Origin: Diaporthe sp. PMI_573 | Lineage: Eukaryota; Ascomycota; Sordariomycetes; Diaporthales; Diaporthaceae | Length of the DNA: 64,000 nucleotides | Reading direction: 5' to 3' | Assembly: GCA_021399435.1 (NCBI GenBank) | Contig: JAJTUP010000055.1 | Location: 310,001 to 374,000 of the forward strand | Part shown: one piece after another, positions 1-11,247 of the stretch | Numbering within the stretch: position 1 is the stretch's first letter | Layout of the letters: each line of letters begins with the position of its first letter | The notes under the pieces: generated by a model | What the model saw: the letters and a program-made list of their open reading frames with translations, nothing else | Told to the model about the DNA's origin: nothing | Databases searched by the model: none | Translations under genes and position numbers: made by a program

Positions 1-718
1 AACGAGACGACGAGGGTGAAAACGTGGTGATTCGTTGTGGCAAGATGTTTTCAACCCAAACCAAACGAAACGAGGCATGTATTTTTGACAATGGAGAGAG
101 CGTTCATTGTGTTTCTTCATCCCCGATTCGTCTTCCCCTTCCCACTTTCCACCGGCAGCGACGGTCCTGAAGGCAGCCTAGGAGCATGGCAGTGAACGAA
201 AGTGGGAGTGAAGCGTCAGAAGCAGCGGACCGCCCTGAAAACAGCAGTGACGGTGTTTTGCCGATAAAGGAGCGGTCGGTTCAGATGTGGTTCAGGAAGT
301 GGGCCGCTTCCGGTAACTGCTCTGGTGCCGTTGGAGTCGTTCGCAGCGGAACGGCCAGAACGGGCGACTACGGTCCCTGCGTCTTGCCTGCACGCCTGGG
401 GACGACCTGCCCAGGAGGCCGGCAGACCCACCCCGCAGGGATCAGGGTACCTAGGTCCCACCTGCCCACCTGCAACCTCTTTCCATCCAAAGCCCAACTT
501 TGCTGCCGCGATCTGACGCGCCAGACACAACGACTTCAGCCTCCTTTCCTTTTTTCACAGTCGCATTCGCTCTCAACACCGCGTCTTGACCACATTACCC
601 TCTTAACCACAACTCCGCTTGGAGACCATCGTTGCAGATTCCAATCTCCTCTCTCAGCCCTTTCGCGGGAATCAACAATGAGCCTACTTGCTCCAATCTC
701 ACGCCAAACCTAGTCACA
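1..718. other. 5' intergenic/leader region
   Basis: No convincing gene seen. The open frames here lack fungal coding character. The last 200 bases are pyrimidine-rich and look like the leader of the SAP-domain gene. A GGTACCTAGG palindromic motif lies at 446-455. Confidence 0.5.
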
Positions 719-2689
719 ATGTCTACGATCGACTGGGCCACTCTAAAGGTCGTCGACCTAAAAGCGGAGTTGCAAAACAGAAGTCTATCAACCAAGGGCG
801 TCAAGGCCGATCTCGTTAAACGCTTGGAGGAAGCTGACGCTGACGCTGACGCTGACGCTACCGCCGCCGCTACCGCCACCGAAGACCAGGAGCCAGCGGT
901 ATCTCCTAATGGAGACATTGCGAGGCCGGCTGATGATGCGCCGCAAGGAGAAGATGCCGGGGCGCAGCACGCCAGCGAGGAAAACTCGCCCGCGATCGAA
1001 GGTGTCGATGTCAACATGACTGACGATGCGCCAAACATCATTGCGACACAGTCTGAGAGCGCCATTGCAGAGCCTGACGTGCATGACCCTGCCGCGACGG
1101 AACCTGCTGAAACTCAGCCTGACACCAACAACACATCCTTGCCGCCTTCCGTGCCAGCTCACGATGCCTCTCTCGACTTGCAAAAGCGTAAACGCCGGTC
1201 TTCCACACCGCCCCCTTCCACGAAGCGGGCCAAACAGGAGGAAGAACTGCATGCTGAGCAACAGGAGGATGTTGTTGATTATGAGACGGGTGATCTGTCT
1301 GGCAGTCCGGAAAAGAAACCTCTCAAAGGCAGCGCAGAAACACATAGGCTGGAAGAGACGGGCGTGGTCGAGGCCGAGAGTAATTCTGTTGCAGAACCTG
1401 CAGCTGTTCCCGCACAAAACGCTGCTGAGGTCGGCGGGAAGGAGGCTGGTTTGGCCAATGCGACTGCAACAGAGTCCTCAGAGGCGCGTCCAGTACCGCA
1501 ATCATCAGGGCAGAACCCAGGATTGAATGTGAGTGGCGAGGATGCTTTCATGAGGAGAGTAGCCATAGGAAGGCACTCTGAAGCACCGTCGCAGACATCG
1601 CAACCATCTCACCATCCGCGTGAGGACCGATCCGAGATGAATCAACAACCAAGCAGAGAGTCCGCAGACCCGGACGTCGGGCACTCGCCCCCTTCGACCC
1701 ACCCAGCGACCTCAGCCCTGTACATTCGGGAGCTGATGCGACCCTTGAGGACTGAGGCGGTTGAGGAATACATCGTCGACTTGGTAACACCACACGGCAG
1801 CCACCGTGATCCCAGCCTCATCGAGGACTTCTATCTCGACCAAATTCGTACGCATGCATTCGTCAAGCTTGCCTCGGTCTCGGCCGCTCAACGTGTTCGT
1901 GCTGCAATGCATGCCCAAGTTTGGCCGAACGAGCGGAACAGGAAGCCTCTCTGGGTAGATTTCATCCCGCCCGACAGCATGAGGGAATGGATTGACCAAG
2001 AAGAGTCTGGAGCCAGAGGCAGCTCACATCGGTGGGAAGTCGTATACGAGCAGAACGGCGATCGCGTCGTCGCTGTTCATAGAGCAGCTGGCTTAGACAA
2101 GTCATTTTCAAAGCCGCCTCCCACTGGCCCAGCTGCCGGCTCTGGCCCTGTATACCCCGGGATCGAAGCTGCACCCAGAGGTCCCCGCGGTCGGGGTGGT
2201 CCACCAGTTCGGCTGAACAACCCGAATCTGCTTCAAACGCAAGCCAACCCTCCACTGTCATACCAACCCCTTGGTGAAGACATTGCACAGCGTCGAGTTG
2301 AGAACATGCGTTCTTTCTACTCGTCGATACCATCAAATGACCTTGGCAAGGACTACCATCGGTACACCTTCGAAAGCAGTGATTCTTTTGTCGACAGAGG
2401 CACTGAGGTCTTCATCGGCATCCGACCTCCCCATCGGGAGAAGGAGCACCAGGAACGTCTTCGCCTTGAGCGCCTCGGATTAGCTGGCGTTGCCAGTGGA
2501 GCCGATGCGCAGCCTCGCAGAGAGGACTACCGGGCGCCGCCTCGGCCACCCATCTCTGACTTCGACCGGCACTCGAGCGACCGTCGCTTTGGAGGTGACC
2601 GCCGGTCTAGAAACCGTGGCTTCCGTGGCGACCGTGGACCTCAACGATTCCGGGGAGAAGATCCTTACCGCTACAGACCAGGCTACTAA
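719..2689 (+). CDS. SAP-domain, Acinus-like RNA-binding protein
   Basis: Single exon, 656 aa. The ATG at 719 is preferred because the frame upstream opens only with a non-ATG codon, and because SAP domains usually sit at the extreme N-terminus. Residues about 4-38 form the SAP helix-turn-helix (W-A-T-L-K-V-x-D-L-K then G-V-K-A-D-L-V-K-R-L), a DNA/chromatin-binding motif. A long acidic, low-complexity stretch follows, then a globular region around residues 330-430 that reads like the divergent RRM of Acinus (ALYIRELMRP, HAFVKLAS, PLWVDFIPP). The tail is rich in RG/RD and ends in RFRGEDPYRYRPGY. Acinus links splicing and exon-junction factors to RNA in the nucleus; that role is inferred from domain order. 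An Asp-Ala repeat follows the SAP domain. Confidence 0.75.
   Translation: MSTIDWATLKVVDLKAELQNRSLSTKGVKADLVKRLEEADADADADATAAATATEDQEPAVSPNGDIARPADDAPQGEDAGAQHASEENSPAIEGVDVNMTDDAPNIIATQSESAIAEPDVHDPAATEPAETQPDTNNTSLPPSVPAHDASLDLQKRKRRSSTPPPSTKRAKQEEELHAEQQEDVVDYETGDLSGSPEKKPLKGSAETHRLEETGVVEAESNSVAEPAAVPAQNAAEVGGKEAGLANATATESSEARPVPQSSGQNPGLNVSGEDAFMRRVAIGRHSEAPSQTSQPSHHPREDRSEMNQQPSRESADPDVGHSPPSTHPATSALYIRELMRPLRTEAVEEYIVDLVTPHGSHRDPSLIEDFYLDQIRTHAFVKLASVSAAQRVRAAMHAQVWPNERNRKPLWVDFIPPDSMREWIDQEESGARGSSHRWEVVYEQNGDRVVAVHRAAGLDKSFSKPPPTGPAAGSGPVYPGIEAAPRGPRGRGGPPVRLNNPNLLQTQANPPLSYQPLGEDIAQRRVENMRSFYSSIPSNDLGKDYHRYTFESSDSFVDRGTEVFIGIRPPHREKEHQERLRLERLGLAGVASGADAQPRREDYRAPPRPPISDFDRHSSDRRFGGDRRSRNRGFRGDRGPQRFRGEDPYRYRPGY
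835..859 (+). repeat. GCTGAC hexanucleotide tandem repeat (coding)
   Basis: Four copies of a GCTGAC unit inside the SAP-protein gene, encoding an alternating Asp-Ala run directly after the SAP domain. Such in-frame repeats can change length without breaking the gene. Confidence 0.85.
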
Positions 2690-3302
2690 GACCTCTCAAG
2701 AAGACTCAAGACGCAAGAGTGGAAGGCCATTCTAGCCATGGCATCATAGATGATGCTCTGCGCCGCATGTATTGATACGATGCACAAGTGGTGGTCAGCC
2801 TTCCTGGGCAGCACAATCGGGGTCAACGCTGGGAAATGGCTCACCCAGCTCCCCAGAGCCTAGCGTTCAGGCAGGCATCTAGCCAAGATCCACGGCCTCG
2901 GGAATAATAACTGGCGGGCAGAGTTTCCAAAGAGCTCCTTTGCGGAACTTAAATCATACTTTGCGTCAGTTGTAGTAGTCTCGGGTCAAACAAGCAAGAC
3001 GATGACAGGCGATTTGACCACGTGGAGACACTGTAGAGCATAGAAGTGTAGATAGTGACGAGGTAGATACCCTGAAAATGATATTGAATTGACTGATCCG
3101 CTGCGCTCTTGGGACCACACCTCAGCATTGCACTCCTCAATGCAACTCAAGTTCCTCGCCCGGGTCGCCCCTGGGACGAGAACCTTATCGGTCGCTTATC
3201 GGTCGGTCCCCAAGAGCTATTGGAGGGGCCATTCAAAACTTTTGGGGACTGATTTCATCGCTGGCCTACCAACATAATTTCTAGCACACCTTGACATTCA
3301 GA
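2690..3302. other. Intergenic, no gene seen
   Basis: Region between the SAP-protein stop and the BCP1 start: the 3' UTR of the first gene and the promoter of the second. The short open frames have no coding character. Confidence 0.5.
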
Positions 3303-4233
3303 ATGGCGAAAAAGCGTGCAAGGGACGCAGACGGCCAGTCTGAGGCGGCAGCTGCTTCAGTGGACAAGATGGACGAGGACGGCAGTTCAGACGACGACGT
3401 AATATTCACATCCGCTTGTCCAATTCACATGCGCGCGTCTCACTAACTCAAACGCTCAGGACTTCAACATCGTCAACGTCGATTTTGAGTGGTTCAACTT
3501 CGACCCGGAGATTGACTTCCACGGTATCAAGCAGCTCCTCCGCCAGCTCTTTGACGTCGACTCTCAGCTTTTTGACATATCCGGGCTCGCGGATCTCATA
3601 TTGCAGAACCAGACTATCGGTTCAACTGTCAAGGTCGACGGCAAGGGCAACGACGCATATGCCTTTCTCACAGCGCTCAATCTGAAGGAACATAAGGACA
3701 AGAAACCCGTGAAAGATCTGGTAGAATACATGTCCACGAAAGCCAGCGAGTCCGGCAGCGAGGACCTGGCTGCGATCATTCCCAAGGTCCTGGCAGAGAA
3801 TCACGTCGGCCTCGTCCTAGGGGAGCGCCTCATCAACATGCCCCCAGAGATCTCACCACCAATGTACTCCATGCTTGTCGACGAGGTCGAGGCGGCCGTG
3901 GAGGACAAGGAGCCGTACGACTTTACGCACTACCTCGTGGTTTCCAAGACCTACAACGAGGTGCAGAGTATATTGGACGGCGAGACACAGAAGCGCAAGA
4001 AGGCGAGGGAGGAGGCGGCCTTGTTCCACTTCCACCCGGAGGATGAGGTGTTCCAAAGGCACGCTGTTGCGTACGGGAGTTACCCGCTTACAAAAGACGA
4101 CGAGAACGTGGCGGACAGCAAGAGGGCTTTCCAGGAGATGGGAGTCAAGAGCATGGGGTACATGGCCTTGGTCGAGGCGGCCAAGTTCCCTGAAGCCGTG
4201 AAGGAGGCCGCAGAGTACTTGAACCCACAATGA
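3303..4233 (+). CDS. BCP1: Bcp1/BCCIP family protein
   Basis: Two exons, 3303-3398 and 3460-4233, 289 aa. The 61-nt intron has donor GTAATA, a CTAAC branch site and a CAG acceptor. The protein has an acidic N-terminus with a KKRAR basic motif, then the BCCIP fold ([59 protein letters not shown]). In yeast Bcp1 is a nuclear protein that chaperones ribosomal protein uL14 (Rpl23) and is needed for export of the Mss4 kinase; the metazoan relative binds BRCA2 and p21. Length is close to yeast Bcp1 (about 283 aa). It converges with the chorismate mutase gene 205 bp downstream. Confidence 0.93.
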
Positions 4234-4438
4234 AGTAAATGGACAACACGAGCTTCTAAAACAGAGCATCGATTAGATTTCTTCTTCTACGTGGTGACAA
4301 ACCATCGTTTTGCCAAATGGGGGCGCGCCAGACACTCGCATTACATCTACGCCTTCTCTGAACGCGGGTAATGCCGCACTTTTCCTTGCAATTTTCCCAC
4401 GTGGAAAGCTGGGCGACGCCTCTCATTGGGCCGCTGCT

Positions 4439-5313
4439 TCATGCCCCAGGCTCTAACCTCTGCATCAGATATTCCACCTCGACCTCCTTGGTCAAGGGGA
4501 TGACGAAGTCCTTGTACATGGCCACGACGGCATCGACATTGATCTTGCTCTGTTCGGCGCCGACGCCCACGGAGGGGTCGGTCCCGTAGGTCTGGGCCTT
4601 GAGCTTGAGGCGCTCGAGGACCTGCTTCTCGACGGCGGCGTTGGTGATGGACGCGCCGATGCCCTCGCGGTCGCCCGCCCTGATCATGCGCGTGTAGGCG
4701 TCGGTGTCGGACTGGAACTTGGACTCGGCGACGAACTTGCCGAAGTGTATCCTCCGCGACAGCGCCTGCAGGACGGCGATGTCGCACGTCGCGCTGCTGC
4801 CGTAGTTCTCCTGCGACACGCCCCGGTCCCCGCGTCCGAAGTCCGGACACACGCGCGGCAGGAACTGGTCGATGTAGAAGCCCTTGATCTTGTCGTTGAC
4901 GTTGACGTCGTTGGGGTGGAGGATCCTAGGGTAGTCGATGGCGGGGAGGATGGGCTTGTTGAGCGTCGATGGGAAGAAGGGGTACTCGTCAGGCGACTCG
5001 TAGCGGCGGATGAGGGACTGCAGCTTCTCCTGTTGGACCAAGTACCAGTCCATCAGGGAGAGGTTGGTGTCCGGTATGGGGATGGCACCGGGGATGTAGA
5101 TGTTGCTGTTTAGTGGGAACTGGACGCGCTCGATCAGGTGGAAAGTGATTGTGTCTTCCAGGCGACTGCGACCTGGCTGTTAGTTCTGGAGTACTATTAT
5201 TCTATGCTTGCAGCGCTATTCTGATGGTTGGCGAAGTCTTACATGAGCTGGAACCGGATGCGCGACAAGTCGAGCGCCTTGGAGGCGTCGGAGAGGTCGA
5301 TGAGGGAATCCAT
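4439..5313 (-). CDS. ARO7: Chorismate mutase (AroQ, fungal type)
   Basis: Two exons on the minus strand, 5313-5243 and 5165-4439, 265 aa. The 77-nt intron has a GTAAGA donor. The first exon gives the short N-terminal helix ([20 protein letters not shown]), and splicing restores the conserved [15 protein letters not shown] segment. Other hallmarks are [37 protein letters not shown] and the C-terminal [15 protein letters not shown]. The enzyme converts chorismate to prephenate, the first step towards Phe and Tyr, and in yeast is inhibited by Tyr and activated by Trp. Length matches yeast Aro7 (256 aa). It is divergent from MDV1. Confidence 0.96.
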
Positions 5314-5934
5314 CGCGAGGCTGCGAAATTGGGTCTGAGCCAGCAAGAGGACAGGGCTGGTTGTGGAGGGGAAATCCAAGACGGGAGCCTTCAGCCTCTG
5401 GACACACGTCGTGGACCTCGACGGCACTTTGTCAGACCCGGCGCGGAAGCTCGAGTGCTGAACAGGGGTCTTGAATGGCTTTTGAGTTCCGAGCCGCATC
5501 GCCGTGCACGGAGGGTTGGCGGGGTTGTCAAGCCGACTCGCTCCCGTGAGTGACGCAAGGGTCTCGCTGGTCCGGGCCTCAATTGGGCCGCCCGTGTCGC
5601 GTGCAGCAGGTGCTACCTACCTAGTGTGGCAGCTGCCGGGCGACCTGGCCAATCTCTCTGCCCGGTGCAGCGGCGGGTGGCATCCCTCGAGCTCCAACAC
5701 CCTCGTCCCTGGATCTCGCATCTACGCGACCCTACACTCGCGACTCGACTCGACCCGGCATTTTCCAGTTGCTCCCACCGACCGATGCTGCATTGGGCTC
5801 AGCCGCTCCTCCTCAGACTCGAAAGAAAAACTTCTAGAACGCGGCGACTCACCCACCGGCAGAGGCTAGCTGCAGACAGAAACCTTACCGACCGAGCTCC
5901 ATCCGAGCTCCACTTGTTCTCCATTGTTTAACGC
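5314..5934. promoter_or_regulatory. Shared ARO7/MDV1 divergent promoter
   Basis: 621 bp separate the two start codons. The region is GC-rich and contains CTACCTACCTAG at about 5613-5624, a motif type repeated elsewhere in this window. No coding exon recognised. Confidence 0.55.
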
Positions 5935-8153
5935 ATGGCCAGCACCGGCGACCACAATGCTTTTTATGACGACCATGGTGATTCGTCAATCATCTCGGTG
6001 CGCAACTTCTCCCACCTCTACAGGCACTTCGTCTTGAGGACCCTTTGCCCCGTCTCTCTGTCCCTGCATATCCAAGAGGCACGACGCCCTGCTAACGGCA
6101 GAGTTATGACCCATGCAGACCCGTGGCTTTGAGGCTTTTGGCCGCAAAGTGACGACCACGGCCAGTCAACTGATGGGCCCTCTGTCCGACCCTACCAGCC
6201 ACCAGCACTACCAGTCCGCCATGGGCGAGGTGACCAAGCAGCTGCGGAGGCCGACCCTCCAGCGGAGCATGTTTTCCAGGGCACGGACAACCCCTACCGA
6301 CCTCGTGCGGTCAAAGCTTTCCACGACAGAGATACAACAGCGGGCACTGTCATACGTACCGGACGCCTTGCTCAAGGACATCCCAGAGGATGACAACTCT
6401 TACTCGCTGTTCCAAGGCTTCAAGGCCAGCTTCCCAGATTTCACCGAGGATGGGAAGAAGCACAGGAGGAGAGTCTCGAGGGGGCGAAAACTGATTGAGG
6501 ACACACGGATCGACCCCAACAGCCCGCAGGCGGTACAGAAACTTCAAAAGGAAAAGGCTGCCATGCTGCATGAATTCGAGATGTTGGGCGTGCGGAAGAA
6601 CATGGCGAGCAGCGAGATCCGGGAAATCGACAACAAAATAGCGAATCTAATGGGAATGCGGAAAATCATCTTAGACAGGCTGGCAGGCTTTGAGCAGGAC
6701 GAGGCGGTCCTAGAACACGATAGTAAGATTGACAACCGGCCCTATCGCCGTGCAAATCACTAACACCCGCAAGTTGTGGATGTGGAGAACCGCTTAGAGG
6801 AGGCTGAGGAGCTGGTGGCCGAGGCCGAGTCTGTGGCAGCCCTCACGCCCACGAAAGGCAGCGACGCTGGGGAAGATGATGCGGACTCAGGATTCATGTC
6901 ACAATCGATATACGAGAAGCTACCATCCGCTCATAGCACGCCAACCAAGTCCAAGAAGCCAAGGAGTCTGCGGAGGAAGTCGATGCCGATCCTGCATGAG
7001 CACATCGAGCCCGGCACCTCCATCCGGGAGATTCGCGCACACCAGGATTCCATCACAGCCATGGACTTCGACGCCCCCTTCGGTACAATGGTCACTTCTG
7101 CTCTGGACGACACTGTGAGGGTCTGGGACCTGAACGCCGGACGCTGCATAGGAGCCCTCGAGGGCCATACGGCCTCCGTGCGAACCCTGCAGGTTGAGGA
7201 CAATATTTGTGCTACGGCATCGATGGATGCTACGATCCGCTTGTGGGACCTCAGCAAAGCCCAATACGATCCTCTTGGCGGCCAACTCGATCAGGACGAA
7301 GACGAAGGCGGCATGGCCTTTGAGAACCCGGAAGATCAGCCTGTAGACCCACCCGAGGGAAGCATGGACGGCTGCTCCTTGACGACGTTACAAGCGCACA
7401 TGGACGAGGTCACTGCTCTCCACTTCAGGGGTAATGTACTGGTGTCTGGCTCAGCTGACAAGACAATTCGACAATGGGACCTTGAGAAGGGGCGGTGCGT
7501 GCAAACTTTGGACGTGATGTGGGCTGCTGCCCAGGCCTCGGTCACCTTGGGCGATTCTACCTGGAAATCAACAAGCCGCGCACCTGTACCAAACGCCGAC
7601 TTTGTGGGCGCATTGCAGGTCTTTGACGCTGCGCTTGCGTGCGGAACAGCAGATGGAATGGTCAGGCTTTGGGATCTGCGTAGTGGTCAAGTTCACCGGA
7701 GTCTGGTTGGCCACACTGGACCCGTAACGTGTCTTCAGTTTGACGATGTCCATCTGGTAACAGGAAGTCTGGACCGGAGCATTCGGGTAAGTCCTCTCTT
7801 CGCCCATTGTTGTCGCAGTCCAACACCTTTCGGGTTCTTCAGTGGAGCTGTATTGACACCAAGCGCCGCCACAGATATGGGACCTTCGAACTGGGTCCAT
7901 TTATGACGCATATGCTTACGATCATCCCGTCACGGCCATGGCGTTTGACAACCGGAGAATAGTATCGGCCGCAGGTGAGGACGTGGTCAAGGTATACGAC
8001 AAGCTGGAGTCTCGCCAGTGGGACTGCGGTGCGGGCGTGAAAGCTGCTGAAGAGGGCAAGACGCCGCCAGCTACTGTGGCACGCGTAGCTCTGCAGGATG
8101 GCTATTTGCTCGAGGGTCGTCAGGATGGTATTGTTGGCGTGTGGACTTGCTAG
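5935..8153 (+). CDS. MDV1: Mitochondrial division protein Mdv1 (WD40)
   Basis: Four exons, 5935-5997, 6119-6722, 6774-7786 and 7875-8153, 652 aa. The N-terminal part has the Mdv1/Caf4 signature ([10 protein letters not shown]...ASQLMGPL), then charged coiled coil at about residues 158-245 ([29 protein letters not shown]), then a WD40 propeller from about residue 308 to the end ([51 protein letters not shown]). Mdv1 bridges the outer-membrane receptor Fis1 and the dynamin GTPase Dnm1 during mitochondrial fission. The third intron interrupts the SIR-IWD repeat core, so that splice junction is well supported. A Caf4-type paralogue is the only alternative. Confidence 0.92.
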
Positions 8154-9096
8154 AGCTGTGGAGGTAGAGCTGTGGGAGAACAGACGAGATGTAGAGAATG
8201 GGTGTGCACACGCGCGTACATACACCTGCACTTATACAATGACATCAGTGTACTACTTTATGAGGCTGCAAGTCAGGCGCTCTCTTGAGGGCAGAGCCTT
8301 GCAGTTCAGTGATTAGGTCAGAGTGTGCCGGGCTTCACTGCAGACTGCGCATCTCCAGGCGTCGACACACGTCGAGACAGTTTGGTAGAGCTCATAGGGA
8401 TCTCACATATCAGGATAGAGTCTGACCGGCACACATGGATGGAAGCGAGAACCAGCTTGTGGTGGTTACTATGTACAGTATTACGGTAACACAGCCATAC
8501 TTGAGGGGAAATACAAAAACCTCACTGTGGAGCCCCCGGTGGCCTACTGACCTTCCATCTGGTTATTCTATGGGATGTAAATATCCCACAGGAGGTTATG
8601 CTATAGGGAATAGTCTCATATGACTTTATTATGTAGGAGGAAGGAGGTTAGGAGGTTAAGAGGCAGGACTTGAGAGGCAGGGGGCTGTTTATTCTCGTTG
8701 CTCCTCTGGTATCTTGTCTAAGTGGAAGTTTTTATACAAAAGAATACGGTCCCATGCACGCTGTTTCACGGTCGACTCAGTCTTGAGGCCGGGCGATCAA
8801 TGAGAGGTACTGGCTGGAAGTTGAAGCTATCCCGAATGTTCTCGGCCACAACGGTTTTTAGTTACGCCTTAAGTCCGATCGGACATTGCTTGCTTGCTAA
8901 CGACGACCATCTACCGTTTATTATTTGTAACCTCCTCGTCATCGTTTTCGTATGTCTATCGTGCGATCGAGATACCGCGCACTTGGTGGCCCCATTCTTG
9001 TACCTTTTACTGGGCGCCCAGAGCCCCCCAGTCGCGGTGATCGGAGGTGTTCCCGGTCCAGGTGGAGCTGTGTAAACCCATGGCTGTGATGTTAGG

Positions 9097-9117
9097 ACAC
9101 TCGACACTCGACACTCG
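9097..9117. repeat. ACACTCG x3 tandem repeat
   Basis: Three perfect 7-bp units in the upstream region of the aldo-keto reductase gene. Confidence 0.85.
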
Positions 9118-9332
9118 ACAGCGGTTGGAATTATTGGGTCAGAGCGACCGGCCGTCCCCGCGCCGATGCAACACAGAGAGTGTCCCTTATGGAGATTCTG
9201 CCGTCCATGAGAGTTTCGGCCAAGGGCTAGGACAGGGCAACTCCTCATTACCGATGAGCTTCTTTGAGCACAATGTATTTTGAAGTCCAAGCTCCTCCTC
9301 CACCAACGTTCCCGCACGTAGCTTCCTACAAA

Positions 9333-9340
9333 TATATATA
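9333..9340 (+). promoter_or_regulatory. TATA-like element
   Basis: TATATATA in an AAATATATATAAC context, about 155 bp before the aldo-keto reductase ATG and followed by a pyrimidine-rich leader. Position and strand fit a core promoter. Confidence 0.5.
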
Positions 9341-9495
9341 ACGTAACTAGTCTCGTTGTTCCTTCTTTCTGTTTCTCTTGCTGCCTCTCACTGACCACTC
9401 TCCTGGTTCGCCGTTGCATCCATCCTTCTCCTCAGAACACACCCACGACTGATATCTTTACATTGGTGCCCAATACACAGTACAACACTGCCAAG

Positions 9496-11247
9496 ATGTC
9501 TGCACTTCCAATGGCGCCCCCGCCGAAAGGCCCCCTGAACCGCTATCGTCTGCTGTCACCGTCGGCATCACTAAGGGTCTCCCCTCTCTGCCTGGGCGCC
9601 ATGAATTTCGGAAACGCCTGGAAGTCTTATGTTAGTGTCGCTTTTCTCTTGCAACGGATCCCCGACTTTCGTGTTTTGGAACGCTCTAGAATGCAACACT
9701 TTAGGATCCGTAGCAGGACTAACGTCACCGTCAGATGGGTGCCTGCGACCAAAAGACCACCGAGAGCATTTTGGATTACTTCTATGAGCAGGGCGGGAAT
9801 TTCATCGATACCGCCAACAACTACCAATTCGGAGAATCCGAGATGTGGATTGGAGAGTGGATGAAGAAGCGTGGCAACAGAGACGAGATGGGTAAGAGGC
9901 CCTCTATAGGTCGGCGATGATCAATGTCTCACCTGACATTCGGCATGTAGTCATAGCGACGAAGTATACGACCAATTTTATGGCTGGTCCACCGGGAGAA
10001 GGACGTATTGTGAGTGGTTCCATAATTGACTCTGCTCATTGGTACTTGACTGACATGACGAAGATGGCGAACTACACCGGAAATGGCACGAAGAGCATGC
10101 ACACTTCACTGAAGGCCAGCTTGAAGAAGCTGAATACCGATTACATCGATCTTCTTTATGTCCACTGGTGGGACTTCTCTGCTTCGGTAAGTTGCACCTC
10201 AGAAGCGCCTCGATTTCACCATATCCTCGTGGGCGGGCGTTTCTTGTGCGTCGAGAAGAGAATCACAAGTTCGAGGTTGAGGTCCTGCAAGCCCAAAAAC
10301 CAAGTGCTGTCATTGGCCTCGTCATCCAGAAAGGGCAAACAAGTAAGCTGACACTAGACTGCTTTAGATCCCTGAGCTGATGCAGAGCCTCAACAACTTG
10401 GTGGTCCAGGGCAAGGTTCTCTATCTGGGAGTCTCTGACACCCCGGCCTGGGTCGTCTCCAAAGCCAACCAATATGCACGGGACCATGGTCTGAGGCAAT
10501 TCTGCGTGTACCAAGGCCGCTGGAACGCAGCGAGCAGAGACTTTGAGAGGGAGATCATCCCGATGTGCAGGGACGAGGGCGTAAGCATAACTCCCAATCT
10601 GACCTGGCCCGGATCACACTGACCTCAAAGGACAGCTGGGCTTGGCTCCTTGGGGCGCTCTGGGCGCTGGGGCATTCAAGACCGAGGAGCAGAGGAAGTC
10701 TCAGGAGGGCCGCAAGGTTCAGGCCACCGAGCAGCAGCTCAAGATCTCGGGTGTTCTTGAAAAGATCGCCAACCGCAAGAACACAGCCATTACGAGTGTT
10801 GCTCTGGTAAGTCAAGAACAACCATACCCCGTCTTTAGCCACACAACAGAGACTTTACGGGCTGGCTACAGGGTTTGAAACAGGCCATGGCCGCCTCGTG
10901 GCTTCACTCCTCACCGTATTGGCATGAAGCCACTTCTTTGGTTCTCTGACAGCTGACTCTGGATGCTGCAGGCGTACGTCTTGCACAAGACCCCATATGT
11001 GTTCCCAATCATTGGCGGCCGCACAAAAGACCACCTCAAGGGAAACGTTGAGGCCCTGAAGCTGCACCTCTCCCATGAGGACTTGAAGGAGATCGAGGAC
11101 GCCGTGCCGTTCGACGCCGGCTTCCCCAATACTTTCTTCTATCAGGGGAAGTCTGTCGACCACCCAGGCGAGGTCTGGCTTCTCAACATGGCAGGGACAT
11201 TCGACTATGTCCCTCTTCAGGAGGCCATCACACCGGCTGAGAACTAG
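9496..11247 (+). CDS. Aldo-keto reductase (aryl-alcohol dehydrogenase type)
   Basis: Seven exons, 9496-9630, 9735-9891, 9951-10009, 10064-10186, 10368-10580, 10636-10806 and 10972-11247, 377 aa, all in frame. The AKR barrel is clear: catalytic tetrad candidates Asp70 and Tyr75 (FIDTANNY), Lys102 (VIATKY) and His151 (LYVHWWDF); [26 protein letters not shown]; and the NADPH-binding end [15 protein letters not shown]. It resembles the norsolorinic-acid reductase / aryl-alcohol dehydrogenase group that reduces aromatic aldehydes or polyketide ketones, but no biosynthetic cluster surrounds it, so the substrate is unknown. Six introns in 1.75 kb is dense for this window. Intron 1 is the repeated element described separately. 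Confidence 0.92.
9631..9734 (+). repeat. Introner-like intron, copy A
   Basis: 104-nt intron 1 of the aldo-keto reductase. It aligns without gaps to intron 3 of the TauD-type dioxygenase (61626-61729) with about 78 of 104 bases identical, including 20 contiguous or nearly contiguous matches around ACGGATCCCCG and TAGCAGGACT. An 8-bp perfect inverted repeat (ACGGATCC / GGATCCGT) and an inner GTGTT/AACAC pair allow a hairpin. The likely branch site is GGACTAAC near the 3' end. Confidence 0.8.

Larger units (their letters stand above)
8154..9495. other. Intergenic; AT-richer block and short repeats
   Basis: 1.3 kb without a recognisable gene. A TA-rich block at about 8470-8720 contrasts with the GC-rich surroundings and might be a decayed transposon long terminal repeat. 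Three ACACTCG units sit at 9097-9117. The last 160 bp, with a TATA-like run, form the promoter and pyrimidine-rich leader of the aldo-keto reductase. Confidence 0.45.

Noticed and set aside
632..718. N-terminal extension of the SAP protein
   Set aside because: It begins with a non-ATG codon; the SAP domain starts directly after the ATG at 719.
10187..10367. Aldo-keto reductase introns 4 and 6 as further introner copies
   Set aside because: They are 181 and 165 nt and share no extended similarity with the 104-nt pair beyond splice signals.
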